DNA of 39,670 nucleotides from Chitinophagaceae bacterium UBA5175 (GCA_002413325.1 DHWT01000323.1:1-39670); one strand, 5' to 3'; positions 8,591-16,859 are shown, counted from the first letter of the stretch. Notes: generated from the letters alone by a model not told the origin. Numbers and translations: made by a program.

Positions 8591-8712
8591 TGACTGGTTA
8601 ACGTTCAGGGATGTCGCTACTCGTCTCAAATTTTTTAGTGACCGGTTAAAGTTCAGGAATATCGATACCCGTCTCCTATTTTTAACGACTATCTAAAGTT
8701 CAGGAATATCCA
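8591..8712. repeat. Three imperfect ~48-bp tandem repeats derived from the 3' end of the dehydrogenase gene
   Basis: The segment GTTCAGG(A/G)AT(A/G)TC recurs at 8603, 8651 and 8698, spaced 48 and 47 bp apart. Similar flanks (GACTGGTTAA, GACCGGTTAA, GACTATCTAA before it; TACTCGTCTC and TACCCGTCTC after the first two) show that whole units are repeated. The copy at 8698 contains the last codons and stop of the 8693-9838 gene (encoding DIPEL-stop). The other two lie in the spacer toward the SDR gene. Confidence 0.75.
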
Positions 8713-9838
8713 CCCAACACTTTTTGCTCCAGCTTTCCAATCCTTTTTCTGCCAGTTGTACACCCTTAACACCTTCGCGCATATCCCAGGGAAAAGGATC
8801 TCCCTTCACAACGTGTTTTAGAAATAGTTCCCATTGCACTTTGAAAGCATTATCATAATTTTCCTGTTCAGGAACTTTTGCCCAACCCTCAAAGAAATTA
8901 ATGGGTTGTGGAATATCCGGGTTCCAAACCGGTTTAGGTGTGTTGCCATAATGCTGAATATAACATTCACGCAATCCGGCTACAGCAGATCCTTCGGTTC
9001 CGTCAACCTGCAGTGTTAATAAATCATCCCGCCTTACTCTCACCGTCCAGGAAGAATTAAACTGGGCAATGATGCCACCCTCCAGTTCGAATGTTGCATA
9101 AGCTGCATCGTCTGCGGTAGCCTTATAAGACTTCCCTTCTTCATCAAATCTTTCCGGGATATGTGTAGCCCCAAGACATGAAACCGCTTTTACTTTGCCA
9201 AACACGTTGTCGAGCAGGTAACGCCAGTGACAGAGCATATCTACAATAATACCTCCATCCTGTTCTTTTCGATAGTTCCAGGATGGTCTTTGAGCCGGAA
9301 TAGAATCGCCTTCAAATACCCAATATCCAAACTCACCCCTCACAGACAGGATCTTACCGAAAAACCCCTGTTGAATCAGACGCTTTAATTTTAAAATACC
9401 GGGAAGCCATAGTTTATCCTGTACCACGCCGTTTTTTATATTATGCTCTTTACACAGGCGGTACAATTCCATCGCCCGTTTTGTGTCTGTTTCTATGGGT
9501 TTTTCACAATAAATATGCTTTCCTGCCTTTACCGCTTTCCGGATTCCTTCCGCCCTTCTGCCCGTAATTTGTGCGTCGAAGTAAATAACATTGCCCGGAT
9601 CAGCCAGGGCCTGATCCAGATCGGTACCCATTTTTTTTACACCGGACATCCTGCAAAGCTTTTTTAATTTGTTTTCATCACGACCGATCAATACCGGATC
9701 AGGCATTATGGTTTCACCGGGACCTATTCTTACACCACCCTGCTTTATTATTTCTGCAATAGACCGCATTAAATGCTGATTCGTTCCCATGCGTCCGGTA
9801 ACGCCGTTCATGATGACACCAATTTTATGCTCTGTCAT
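8693..9838 (-). CDS. Gfo/Idh/MocA-family sugar oxidoreductase
   Basis: The 381-residue protein has an N-terminal Rossmann fold (IGVIMNGVTGRMG) and the family hallmark EKP at residues 112-114 (IYCEKPIETD). The later substrate-domain segment WRYLLDNVFG lies just after GGIIVDMLCH, where the family usually has a catalytic histidine. It would oxidise or reduce a sugar or sugar acid with NAD(P). It starts 25 bp after the isomerase stop, so the two are almost certainly cotranscribed. The substrate is not identifiable from sequence alone. Confidence 0.88.
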   Translation of the reverse strand: MTEHKIGVIMNGVTGRMGTNQHLMRSIAEIIKQGGVRIGPGETIMPDPVLIGRDENKLKKLCRMSGVKKMGTDLDQALADPGNVIYFDAQITGRRAEGIRKAVKAGKHIYCEKPIETDTKRAMELYRLCKEHNIKNGVVQDKLWLPGILKLKRLIQQGFFGKILSVRGEFGYWVFEGDSIPAQRPSWNYRKEQDGGIIVDMLCHWRYLLDNVFGKVKAVSCLGATHIPERFDEEGKSYKATADDAAYATFELEGGIIAQFNSSWTVRVRRDDLLTLQVDGTEGSAVAGLRECYIQHYGNTPKPVWNPDIPQPINFFEGWAKVPEQENYDNAFKVQWELFLKHVVKGDPFPWDMREGVKGVQLAEKGLESWSKKCWVDIPEL

Positions 9839-9863
9839 AGTTTAACTATTATCAGCCCTGTTT

Positions 9864-10697
9864 TTAAGAATTTTCTTTATATGCTTTAATAACCTTCTGA
9901 AGGTACTCAGATTGGTTGTCTTTCCAGTGTGACGTAGAAAAAATTTCAACCTCATTAAATCCGGTGAACCCCGCGGCCTCCACCCATGATCTGATTTGCT
10001 TAACCGGGATACAACCTTCGCCCATCAACCCGCGATCCAGCAGCATATCCGTTGTTGGCAGTTTCCAGTCACAGATATGGAATGCCATCAGGTGACCGCT
10101 TTCTCCGCAGCGCTTTATTTCTTTCTCAAGAGACGGATCCCACCAGACATGGTAGACATCAACAGCCACACCCACCCAGGGTGAATTGATTTCTCCGGCC
10201 ATATCATTGGCCTGTTTCATCGTATTGATGGCCGAACGTGTGTCAGCATACATAGGATGCAAGGGTTCAATGGCAAGCTTAATTTTTGCTGCTGATGCAT
10301 GCGGAATCAGTTCGTTGACAGCATCCTGAATCTGTTTCCGCGAATCCCCTAAACTTTGGGAAGGATCAGCGCCACAGACAAGCACCAACATCGGAGCTCC
10401 AAGCCCAGCAGCTTCATCAATTGCCTTCCGGTTATCATCCATGGCCAATTTTCTTTTATTTAAATCCTTGTGTGCGAAAAATCCACCCCTGCATAGCGAT
10501 ACAATCGTTAAGTCATGATCGAGTAATAACTGACCAGTCTGTTTGATATTTCTTCCGTCCAGTGCATCACGCCAGACTGAAATGCCCTTGACCCCCGCAG
10601 CTGAAAAATGCGAAGCAGCTTCTTCTATATTCCAGGGCTTCGTCGTAATGGTGTGAATGCACAATCTGGAAATATCTTTATCGTCTTTAGAATCCAT
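9864..10697 (-). CDS. Sugar phosphate isomerase/epimerase (AP-endonuclease 2-like TIM barrel)
   Basis: The 277-residue protein has the order of metal-binding segments expected for this family: IKLAIEPLHP (Glu/His), WVGVAVDVYHVWWDP (Asp and His), LMAFHICDWK (His/Asp) and GFNEVEIFS (final Glu). These would hold a divalent metal in a TIM barrel that interconverts keto-sugars. Its ATG overlaps the stop of the upstream GH88-like gene by one base (TAATG), which suggests translational coupling. It is cytoplasmic, with no signal peptide. Confidence 0.87.
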   Translation of the reverse strand: MDSKDDKDISRLCIHTITTKPWNIEEAASHFSAAGVKGISVWRDALDGRNIKQTGQLLLDHDLTIVSLCRGGFFAHKDLNKRKLAMDDNRKAIDEAAGLGAPMLVLVCGADPSQSLGDSRKQIQDAVNELIPHASAAKIKLAIEPLHPMYADTRSAINTMKQANDMAGEINSPWVGVAVDVYHVWWDPSLEKEIKRCGESGHLMAFHICDWKLPTTDMLLDRGLMGEGCIPVKQIRSWVEAAGFTGFNEVEIFSTSHWKDNQSEYLQKVIKAYKENS

Positions 10698-12073
10698 TAT
10701 ATGTTGAAAAAGGTATGATATGTTTCATTATTGATCACCCGTTGAATGTAAAGGGCCGCTTCACGGACATGATAATCCCCCCACATACTGGATTCACCAT
10801 TTGGGATTTTACTTCCCTGAGGTATATAATCCCATCCATTTGGCCGATGATAAATGGAATGCAACAACAATCCCTGATGCGTTTTACCGGTGCTCAGGTA
10901 AGGCTCATCCAAAATGGTATTTAGTACGGTAAGACCTGCCTGCCAGTAACGATCGCCAGCCGCTGCCTCCCCTTTTTGCTGAAGAAATCTTCCGAATCTC
11001 AACAATCCCTGTGCTGCAATAGCTGCCGCCGAACTGTCAACCGGCTCAAAATCATTAAACGGATCAGCCGGTTTATTCAAATAATCCCCCAGCTTATACA
11101 GATCAGGGGCCCCGGTATCCCAATAGGGCACACCATCGGCCGGGCAGTTGTTTATGTAGAAATCGCAGACAGCCCGGGCTGCCTTTATCAAAATGGGCAA
11201 AATATCTTTCTTTATATTCAGGGCATTGATATCTGCCTCTTTAACAGAATCAAACGATTCAATTTCTTCAGCGAATCCACAGATGGCCCATGCCAGGCCT
11301 CTTGTCCAGGTGGTAAACGCCGAGTACCCCTGCTGGGAATTCGGACAACGAAAATTTCCGTCATTTACATTGAAGATGCTTTCGTGTGCTGTTCGCCCCC
11401 AAACGTCGTATGCATCACGACCCTCCCCATAAAATATTGAATAGTTTGCTGTCGCCTTCATATGTTCAACAGCACGTTCCAATAAACTGATCTGCTGATC
11501 GCCCTCCGACTGCAGGGTGTGCCCCAGGCAATGGCTAAGGATCAGGGAACGGCAGGAACGGAGCGTGTCAACAAAAAGTGAGTGAGGCCCGTTGAATGAA
11601 TAAATATAACCTCCGCCTTTAATTGTCGTCCACCGCCTGGCCTGGACGGCTCCCGATATTTTTAATGCCAGTGAATAAAAATGGCTTTCCCATTCATTGA
11701 AAGCTATTTTACCTTCTTTCATCAAACGGAGCAGATTGCCATACGTGCTCACATTGTTAAATCCATGATCATGCACACCCATATGACTGACATGTGGCGC
11801 CATTGACTCAACCGTTTTCCTGCGCCCCATTTCAAGAACCGCTTTTTCACCTGTTGCATCATATTGAAGAATCATGGATCCATACAGAAATCCCTGGGTC
11901 CATTCTGTCCATCCCCTGGTAATATATTTACCCTGACTTGTAAAAACCGGTGAACCTTTTGAAACATCATAATTATTTTCAATCCCGTGAATTTTTTCTC
12001 CTGACAGCTGCCAGAATCTCCTGAGTTTGCCAGCCAGACCGGATGGTTGTAAGGTTAGATCGATTTTTATCAT
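10697..12073 (-). CDS. GH88-family-like unsaturated uronyl hydrolase
   Basis: The 458-residue protein looks like an (alpha/alpha)6-barrel hydrolase. Family-type landmarks are HMGVHDHGFNN (D102), SLFVDTLRS (D169), WTRGLAWAICGF, PVDSSAAAIAAQGLL and a final MWGDYHVREAAL. D102 and D169 correspond in position to the two aspartates used by unsaturated glucuronyl hydrolases, which hydrate the double bond left by polysaccharide lyases. There is no signal peptide, as usual for these cytoplasmic enzymes. It is the first gene of the run of isomerase, Gfo/Idh, SDR and MFS genes, implying use of lyase-derived oligosaccharides imported from outside. The exact polysaccharide is unknown. Confidence 0.75.
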   Translation of the reverse strand: MIKIDLTLQPSGLAGKLRRFWQLSGEKIHGIENNYDVSKGSPVFTSQGKYITRGWTEWTQGFLYGSMILQYDATGEKAVLEMGRRKTVESMAPHVSHMGVHDHGFNNVSTYGNLLRLMKEGKIAFNEWESHFYSLALKISGAVQARRWTTIKGGGYIYSFNGPHSLFVDTLRSCRSLILSHCLGHTLQSEGDQQISLLERAVEHMKATANYSIFYGEGRDAYDVWGRTAHESIFNVNDGNFRCPNSQQGYSAFTTWTRGLAWAICGFAEEIESFDSVKEADINALNIKKDILPILIKAARAVCDFYINNCPADGVPYWDTGAPDLYKLGDYLNKPADPFNDFEPVDSSAAAIAAQGLLRFGRFLQQKGEAAAGDRYWQAGLTVLNTILDEPYLSTGKTHQGLLLHSIYHRPNGWDYIPQGSKIPNGESSMWGDYHVREAALYIQRVINNETYHTFFNI

Positions 12074-12090
12074 GGTGCCAGGCCGATTAA

Positions 12091-12759
12091 CTACGATTTT
12101 ATTTTCTTCACAGCGATTCCCCCTTCAAACTGAACGATCCATTTGCCGGGTTCGTCTCTTAAGGATTGGTCATACATGGCCTTCGCTACGGCTGCTCCCG
12201 AAACACTGCGGTATTTTTTCCATTTGCCAATCAACAGGTGGTTTAGGATTTTAAACAGTTCTTCAAAAAACACTTCACCGAAACGTGTTTCATATTCCCT
12301 TCCTGTGAGCATCGACGGTTCGTACATGAATGACGAGTAAAAATTCAAAGCGCTGATGTCCCTTTCGGTTTCACCTTTCAATTTTATGTAAAAAGTTCCC
12401 GAGTTCGGGTTTGCACCAATGGAAGAGACCAGGTGAAATTGTTTTACTCCATTCGCCTTTGCCAACTTCGCGAGACGGAGCGGATAATCGTGGTCTATCT
12501 TATAGTATGTATTGCGGTCGGGCGTTTTCTTCCTCGTTGTGCCCAGGCAGGAAAATACTGCGTCTCCGGTGATTGAAAGCGAATGATTTTCGATCTGGTC
12601 AAAATCTACAACGAGCTGGGTCAGTTTTGGATGTGTGATATCCAGTTTCTTCCGGACAAGGATCAGCACCTCATCATATGTATCAGATGACAGCAAAATA
12701 TCCATCAGCTGACTACCAATCAGGCCGGTGGCCCCGGCAACGATCGCCTTTTTTCCCAT
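12091..12759 (-). CDS. NAD(P)-binding atypical SDR / NAD-dependent epimerase-like protein
   Basis: The 222-residue protein starts with a Rossmann motif (AIVAGATGLIGSQL, residues 5-18). It continues with DAVFSCLGTTRKK and FHLVSSIGANPNSGTFYIKLKGETE, where S, Y and K could form the usual catalytic set. This is the pattern of the HTATIP2/TIP30-like NAD(P)H-binding group. It may act on a small substrate or serve as a redox sensor. It ends 17 bp before the GH88-like start, so it could head the same transcript, though this type of protein is not a usual part of such operons. Confidence 0.8.
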   Translation of the reverse strand: MGKKAIVAGATGLIGSQLMDILLSSDTYDEVLILVRKKLDITHPKLTQLVVDFDQIENHSLSITGDAVFSCLGTTRKKTPDRNTYYKIDHDYPLRLAKLAKANGVKQFHLVSSIGANPNSGTFYIKLKGETERDISALNFYSSFMYEPSMLTGREYETRFGEVFFEELFKILNHLLIGKWKKYRSVSGAAVAKAMYDQSLRDEPGKWIVQFEGGIAVKKIKS

Positions 12760-12883
12760 GGTTTCAAGTTAATAAAAAATTCCGGCTGGTGGGTGTATGT
12801 CGTCAGAAGAAAGTGTACTTTTTGCCAGTGAGTGTTTCATTTGTTTAAGTTAATAGTAATTTTTTAGTTTTTTAGGGTTAGGA

Positions 12884-13021
12884 TTAAATATTGTTCAGTT
12901 TTTCGGTAGCGTACAAGGCTCTTCGAATCATCATATTTTGGATTTTGATTTTTTCTCTGCGGCGCAGGATTTGTTCCTGCCTTCCAAAATACACATCTGC
13001 CGGAGTAAGGTTATTGAGCCT
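12884..13021 (-). mobile_element. C-terminal remnant of an IS3-type transposase
   Basis: Minus-strand translation gives 45 residues (RLNNLTPADVYFGRQEQILR, continuing RREKIKIQNMMIRRALYATE) ending in TAA at 12886-12884. NxLTPADVYFGR followed by a basic helix is the typical end of the integrase-core (rve) transposase of IS3-family elements. The fragment has no start and is preceded by an in-frame stop, so it is a dead remnant. No terminal inverted repeats were found beside it. Confidence 0.7.
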
Positions 13022-13025
13022 TCAC

Positions 13026-13496
13026 TTAATAAAAATCATCAATCCTTTCATGCAGGCTGAGCCTCAGCGAGTCCAGGTATTTGGTGTAACCCGTCTTGCG
13101 GGCGAGGATCTGCTGAAAGGTACGGGAGGTGTTGCCCAGGTCTACATTACCCATTTTTCCGAGACCAGCCAGGATTTTACTAACGGGTGCGTTGCCGTTG
13201 TTGAATGAGCCATGGGCTTTCATGGCATATCCCAGTTCGGTGAGGTAGACCTTGGATGCGGTAAAAACCAGGCCGGTTTCGCCGGGTTGAAAGATGTGCT
13301 GAATGAGATTTTCGCGAAGTTTCTCCAGGCGGTCGATGGTTTTACAGATCAGTTCCGGATAACTGGCGGGCATCCAGGTTTCGAGCTGGAGATTTTGCTG
13401 AAGGCATTTCAGTTCGTAGAGTATCTCGCGAATCGTTTCAAATGCATTCGCGGTCTGGTAATTACCGTTATCCGGTTTTTCAGGGTTGGTGAGCAT
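13026..13496 (-). CDS. RteC-domain protein
   Basis: The 156-residue protein contains KVYLTELGYAMKAHGSFNNG and GNTSRTFQQILARKTGYTKYLDSLRLSL. These match the C-terminal RteC domain known from Bacteroides conjugative transposons, where RteC governs excision. Here the protein is shorter and the long N-terminal half is reduced. Its stop lies next to a transposase remnant, so it may be left from an integrated element. A role in regulating that element is inferred from the family only. Confidence 0.75.
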   Translation of the reverse strand: MLTNPEKPDNGNYQTANAFETIREILYELKCLQQNLQLETWMPASYPELICKTIDRLEKLRENLIQHIFQPGETGLVFTASKVYLTELGYAMKAHGSFNNGNAPVSKILAGLGKMGNVDLGNTSRTFQQILARKTGYTKYLDSLRLSLHERIDDFY

Positions 13497-13623
13497 AAGA
13501 CGGGTGTTTTTGATGGTTGTGTAAAAATGTTATTCCTCTTTGCTTTCTGAAAGTACAGAACTAATCTAGGGCATTCCACCTGATAAAAATGCGAGTCTGT
13601 CCGACTATTTATTTTCCAGGATC

Positions 13624-13756
13624 CAGGGAAATACGGGCCAGATAGCGGACACGGTTTTATTTAAAAAACCCAGGGAAAACAGGGTTCCCCGATCGTACCC
13701 CTTTTATTTTTTAAATATCAGGGAAATACAGGCCGCCCGATCGTACGCCTTTTATT
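13624..13756. repeat. Three ~47-bp imperfect direct repeats upstream of the sigma-factor gene
   Basis: CAGGGAAA(T/A)AC(G/A)GG recurs at 13624, 13671 and 13719 (periods 47 and 48). The last two units also share CCCGATCGTAC(C/G)CCTTTTATT; the first is more divergent. The array fills the spacer between RteC and the ECF sigma gene. It ends about 160 bp before the preferred sigma start, so it could affect its promoter. No hairpin with a T-run was seen. Confidence 0.7.
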
Positions 13757-13919
13757 CCCCGCAAAATGACCGTCTTTTCACTTTGTATATTTTTTGTTTG
13801 TACTTTTTCAAAAGTTTTTGTTGCAACAAAAACGGGTTGATCCGGATCCTGTCCGTTATCTTCTGAGAACCCGCCGGAATCGTGATGGATTGCATTTTTT
13901 TACACGTAATCATCATTCT

Positions 13920-14498
13920 ATGCAACCCTTAACAAAAAATCAAATATTGCGTGGATTCAACAGAGGGGAAGAAAGAGCCCGCCATGCGATCTACGGGCTC
14001 TACCACGATGCGCTTTTAGTTATGACGAGAAGAATTACACGCGATTCCTCCAGCGCCGAGGACCTGGTAAACGATACTTTCGAAGTATTATATAAATCCA
14101 ATAGAAATTTTGCAGAGATCAGCCTTTTACGTGACTTCCTGTTTCAGACTGGCAAAAATATCTGTATCGATCATTTGAGAGACCAGGAGCTGGAGCAAAA
14201 AAAATATGCGGAATTGAGGGAGCGTCATTCGTATTCGGAGGAAGATTTTTACGCCGATATAACTTATAGTGAAACCAGGGCGCTTATTTTTAAAAGCATC
14301 GAGGCCCTTCCTGAAAAATTAAAAATCGTTTTCCGGCTCCGGTATTTCGATGATCTGTCGAATGAAGCCGTGGCCGAACGCCTGCATATCGCTGTAAAAA
14401 CTGCCTATAACCGCTACTCCGAAGCCAGACAAAAGCTGAAGTGGGACCTGGAACAGGCGAAACGTTTTACTCTTTACCTTTTAAATCTTTTGTTATGA
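13920..14498 (+). CDS. ECF-type RNA polymerase sigma-70 factor
   Basis: The 192-residue protein has region 2 (YHDALLVMTRRITRDSSSAEDLVNDTFEVLYK), then DFLFQTGKNICIDHLRD, and region 4 with a helix-turn-helix (LPEKLKIVFRLRYFDDLSNEAVAERLHIAVKTAYNR). The frame extends upstream to 13794, but that part is basic and low quality, so MQPLTKNQILRGFNRGEERA at 13920 is preferred; family members start this way. It directs RNA polymerase to a small regulon. Its TGA overlaps the ATG of the FecR-like gene (ATGA), indicating tight coupling to its anti-sigma factor. Confidence 0.9.
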   Translation: MQPLTKNQILRGFNRGEERARHAIYGLYHDALLVMTRRITRDSSSAEDLVNDTFEVLYKSNRNFAEISLLRDFLFQTGKNICIDHLRDQELEQKKYAELRERHSYSEEDFYADITYSETRALIFKSIEALPEKLKIVFRLRYFDDLSNEAVAERLHIAVKTAYNRYSEARQKLKWDLEQAKRFTLYLLNLLL

Positions 14499-15517
14499 AT
14501 ACTACCGAACGAACAGGCAGGCTCATATTCCTTTATATACGCAACGAATTAAGTAAAAAAGAACAAGTCGAATTAGAAGCCTGGCGCAATCATTCTCCCA
14601 TAAACGAAAAGACATTCCAGGAGGCGACAGATCCTGAAAAAATCCGGGCTGATCTGAAAGCGCTTGAAGACAGCCGGACCAGCCGTCTTGAGAAAATGCC
14701 GATGGCATCCATTGCAACAAAACCTGCCTCCCGGTCTGTTATCCGCCGAATCGGAATCCGGATCCTAAAGGTTGCAGCAGCTGTTCTGCTGCTATTTTTC
14801 ACTTTTGCGGGGGTTGCCATCTACCGGTTTGTAACGGCGCATAAGCATCCTGCAATGGATTCGGAAGACCACCTGGCTGCCGTGGTTGATTTTTCCGATC
14901 TGCTTAATAATACGACTTTCAGCCGCGGATTCCTTGCCGGCTTTGCGGCGGTTGATATCCGGGAAGGATCGAATGGCTGGTTAACCGGGAATGTGCCCAA
15001 TACGGGCAGAATGGCAAAGAATGTCTATTTCAGACTCTTCACTTCCGATGGAAATCGATTGTTGCTGAATTTTTCAGATAGCACCCATATCTGGCTGAAT
15101 TCAAATGCCACTATTAAATACCCGTCCTGGCAACGCACCGATTCGATACGAATTTTCCTGAGCGGGGAAGCCTATATACATATTCCTTCCGGAACGAAAC
15201 ATATTTACCAGGTAAAAATTTCACCACCCGTCGACAGCACAACACCTTCGGCGTTCCGGGAGGCCGTTGCCGATAAGACCAGTCGCAGTATGTATCTGTT
15301 TTCCAGCGGCGGGGATTTTTATCTGAAAGCCTATTTTGGCAGTGACGTTACTGAGGCCACACTGATCAGCGGATCCCTACGCATCGATTCTGCTGCCGGA
15401 AAATCCATAACGCCGGTTACCCTGGAACCCGGACAGCAGGCAAGGCTGGATTCGGGGGCCCTGCAGATTCTAAAGCCTGAACATATAAGTGATTTATGGT
15501 CCTGGAAAAACCCATAA
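14495..15517 (+). CDS. FecR-family anti-sigma factor
   Basis: The 340-residue protein has a cytoplasmic N-terminal domain (LIFLYIRNELSKKEQVELEAW), one transmembrane segment near residues 94-116 (VAAAVLLLFFTFAGVAIYRF) and a periplasmic FecR domain. That domain contains DGNRLLLNFSDSTHIWLNSN and RIFLSGEAYIHI, which match the FecR signature of a G-x-R-x-L strand and L-N-(S/A)-x-S. It should hold the partner sigma factor inactive until a surface signal arrives. Unlike most such pairs, no TonB-dependent receptor or SusD gene follows; the next genes are on the other strand. Confidence 0.87.
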   Translation: MNTTERTGRLIFLYIRNELSKKEQVELEAWRNHSPINEKTFQEATDPEKIRADLKALEDSRTSRLEKMPMASIATKPASRSVIRRIGIRILKVAAAVLLLFFTFAGVAIYRFVTAHKHPAMDSEDHLAAVVDFSDLLNNTTFSRGFLAGFAAVDIREGSNGWLTGNVPNTGRMAKNVYFRLFTSDGNRLLLNFSDSTHIWLNSNATIKYPSWQRTDSIRIFLSGEAYIHIPSGTKHIYQVKISPPVDSTTPSAFREAVADKTSRSMYLFSSGGDFYLKAYFGSDVTEATLISGSLRIDSAAGKSITPVTLEPGQQARLDSGALQILKPEHISDLWSWKNP

Positions 15518-15562
15518 TACAAGGAGGGAAGTATGGAAATGTGGAAGTATGGGTGTATTTAA

Positions 15563-15590
15563 AAGGAAAACCCCGCCGTGGCGGGGAGTT
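15563..15590 (-). terminator. Intrinsic terminator for the minus-strand small-protein operon
   Basis: CCCCGCC (15571-15577), a GT loop and GGCGGGG (15580-15586) form a strong 7-bp GC stem. Read on the minus strand it is followed by TTTTCCTTTT, so it terminates transcripts coming from 16843 toward 15615. Confidence 0.75.
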
Positions 15591-15614
15591 CCTTGTAAAC
15601 ACCATTTTCAGGTG

Positions 15615-15827
15615 TCATTTTGTATCCGTCGGAACAGCGATCTGACTCACTGCACTCAGCACGGTTCCCGCAACAGCGAGGTAACCGGCAATCGTTGTAA
15701 CGATTGCGGGCAGGGCAACGGGTGTGGCGACGAGCGCGGCACTTACCGCGGCAAGCACCAGCCCGATGTTCCTCAGCTTTTGAAAGAACGTGGGCGTCGG
15801 TGACAGCAGTCTTTCAACAATGGACAT
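15615..15827 (-). CDS. Small holin-like membrane protein (70 aa)
   Basis: The 70-residue protein opens with an amphipathic stretch (MSIVERLLSPTPTFFQKLRN). It is followed by two alanine/valine-rich hydrophobic segments (IGLVLAAVSAALVATPVALP and IVTTIAGYLAVAGTVLSAVS) and a short polar tail. Size and layout recall phage holins, but no holin family is claimed. Its ATG meets the stop of the DUF5675 gene at 15827, so the two are translated from one message. A terminator lies just downstream. Confidence 0.7.
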   Translation of the reverse strand: MSIVERLLSPTPTFFQKLRNIGLVLAAVSAALVATPVALPAIVTTIAGYLAVAGTVLSAVSQIAVPTDTK

Positions 15828-16228
15828 TACGTATCCTTTTTAATGGTTAAAAAAACGGGTTTACGCTGGTCGAGGACGGCGAATACCAGTGCGGTCAGCT
15901 TTTTAAAAGCGGCCCTGGAGCCGGTACCTGTTCCCGGACCAGTTAAAAATGAAACCGGAGCGATGCAGCCTTTCAGTTCATGCAGTGCATCATTTGCCGG
16001 ATGTATGAGAATATAATCGCGATCTTTCACATCCATCACCTGCAAATGCCGGAGAAATGCCGGGCTCCATCTTTTTTCCAGTTCATACCTTCCTTCTGGT
16101 ATACACGAAACCTGTGCGAGGTTGTTCTTCCAGGGGAGTTCGATACCATACGATATCCGTCTGCCCTGTAAAAGAATCTTTCCATTGGTTCCCATAGGAT
16201 CATATGTTCTCAGAAGCTCCAGTTCCAT
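15827..16228 (-). CDS. DUF5675-family protein
   Basis: The 133-residue protein starts MELELLRTYDPMGTNGKILL. It contains SYGIELPWKNNLAQVSCIPEGRYELEKRWSP, then HLQVMDVKDRDYILIHPANDALHELKGCIAP. The G-Y/I-E-PW, CIPxGxY, IHxGN-like and LxGCI segments are those of DUF5675 proteins, found in phages and bacteria and suspected to be cell-wall related. The conserved His, Asn/Asp and Cys could build an active site, but this is not established. It lies between the Ig-like protein gene and the holin-like gene in one operon. Confidence 0.75.
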   Translation of the reverse strand: MELELLRTYDPMGTNGKILLQGRRISYGIELPWKNNLAQVSCIPEGRYELEKRWSPAFLRHLQVMDVKDRDYILIHPANDALHELKGCIAPVSFLTGPGTGTGSRAAFKKLTALVFAVLDQRKPVFLTIKKDT

Positions 16229-16255
16229 TTGTTGGCTTTCAATTAAGGGTTTGGA

Positions 16256-16843
16256 CTAAAGGGTTACCGTCAGCGTGCCGATATTACCCGGTAAGTCGGA
16301 TGCAACAGCCGTAATCTTCGATCCCGCCATCGCCGCATTGGCAACGGTTGCAGTGTAGATCCAGTTTTTGTTCTCATCCAGAACGGCATTCCCGGTTTCA
16401 ATCAAAGCTCCGGCTGCACTGTCGATCGTTACGACCACAGCCGTTACTTTGAAATTATCGGTCGCGTCTATCACCAGTGTATCTCCCACAGCGCCATGAT
16501 AATTGGTACTGTCGATCTGATTTACAACCGGCGACTGCGCTGCATCGGCAAGTGCCATATTATAGGCGCTCGAGCCTCTCGGTGCTGCTGCAGCATACGC
16601 TGCTTTGGTAACCGGATTCTTCATGGCAATCAGTGCATAATTCACGGATGTCTTAAACCTACTCTGAATTGCCAGACCTTCAGCCGTTGGCGGTTTGCTG
16701 CTTGCGCCCCTTTGTTTCGCCAGGATGGTTTTTCCAGCCCTTTGCCGAAAAGACCAGAGGTCTCCGACATTTCCCGAAGCGCCTGAGGTCACATAATTGT
16801 CTTTTACAAATCCCATATACTTTTTTAATGGTGAATAATCCAC
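16256..16843 (-). CDS. Hypothetical protein with a DUF6266-like start and an Ig-like C-terminal domain
   Basis: The first ~100 of 195 residues (GASGNVGDLWSF, AGKTILAKQRG, KPPTAEGLAIQSRF) share the GNV, K-x-x-I and KP-T-x-x-x-x-F layout with the DUF6266 protein encoded at 17720. The C-terminal half (GDTLVIDATDNFKVTAVVVTID to GNIGTLTVTL) reads as a beta-rich Ig-like fold. There is no signal peptide. It is the first gene of a three-gene minus-strand operon with DUF5675 and the holin-like protein, 27 bp before the former. The function is unknown; a structural or surface role is a guess. Confidence 0.65.
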   Translation of the reverse strand: MDYSPLKKYMGFVKDNYVTSGASGNVGDLWSFRQRAGKTILAKQRGASSKPPTAEGLAIQSRFKTSVNYALIAMKNPVTKAAYAAAAPRGSSAYNMALADAAQSPVVNQIDSTNYHGAVGDTLVIDATDNFKVTAVVVTIDSAAGALIETGNAVLDENKNWIYTATVANAAMAGSKITAVASDLPGNIGTLTVTL

Positions 16844-16859
16844 GATTTAAATTTGATCC

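Noticed and set aside
12891..13208. Plus-strand frame across the transposase remnant and RteC
   Set aside because: It overlaps two better supported minus-strand sequences and reads like a shadow frame.
13794..13919. Upstream extension of the ECF sigma factor frame
   Set aside because: The extra 42 residues are basic and unlike the family; the ATG at 13920 gives a normal ECF start.
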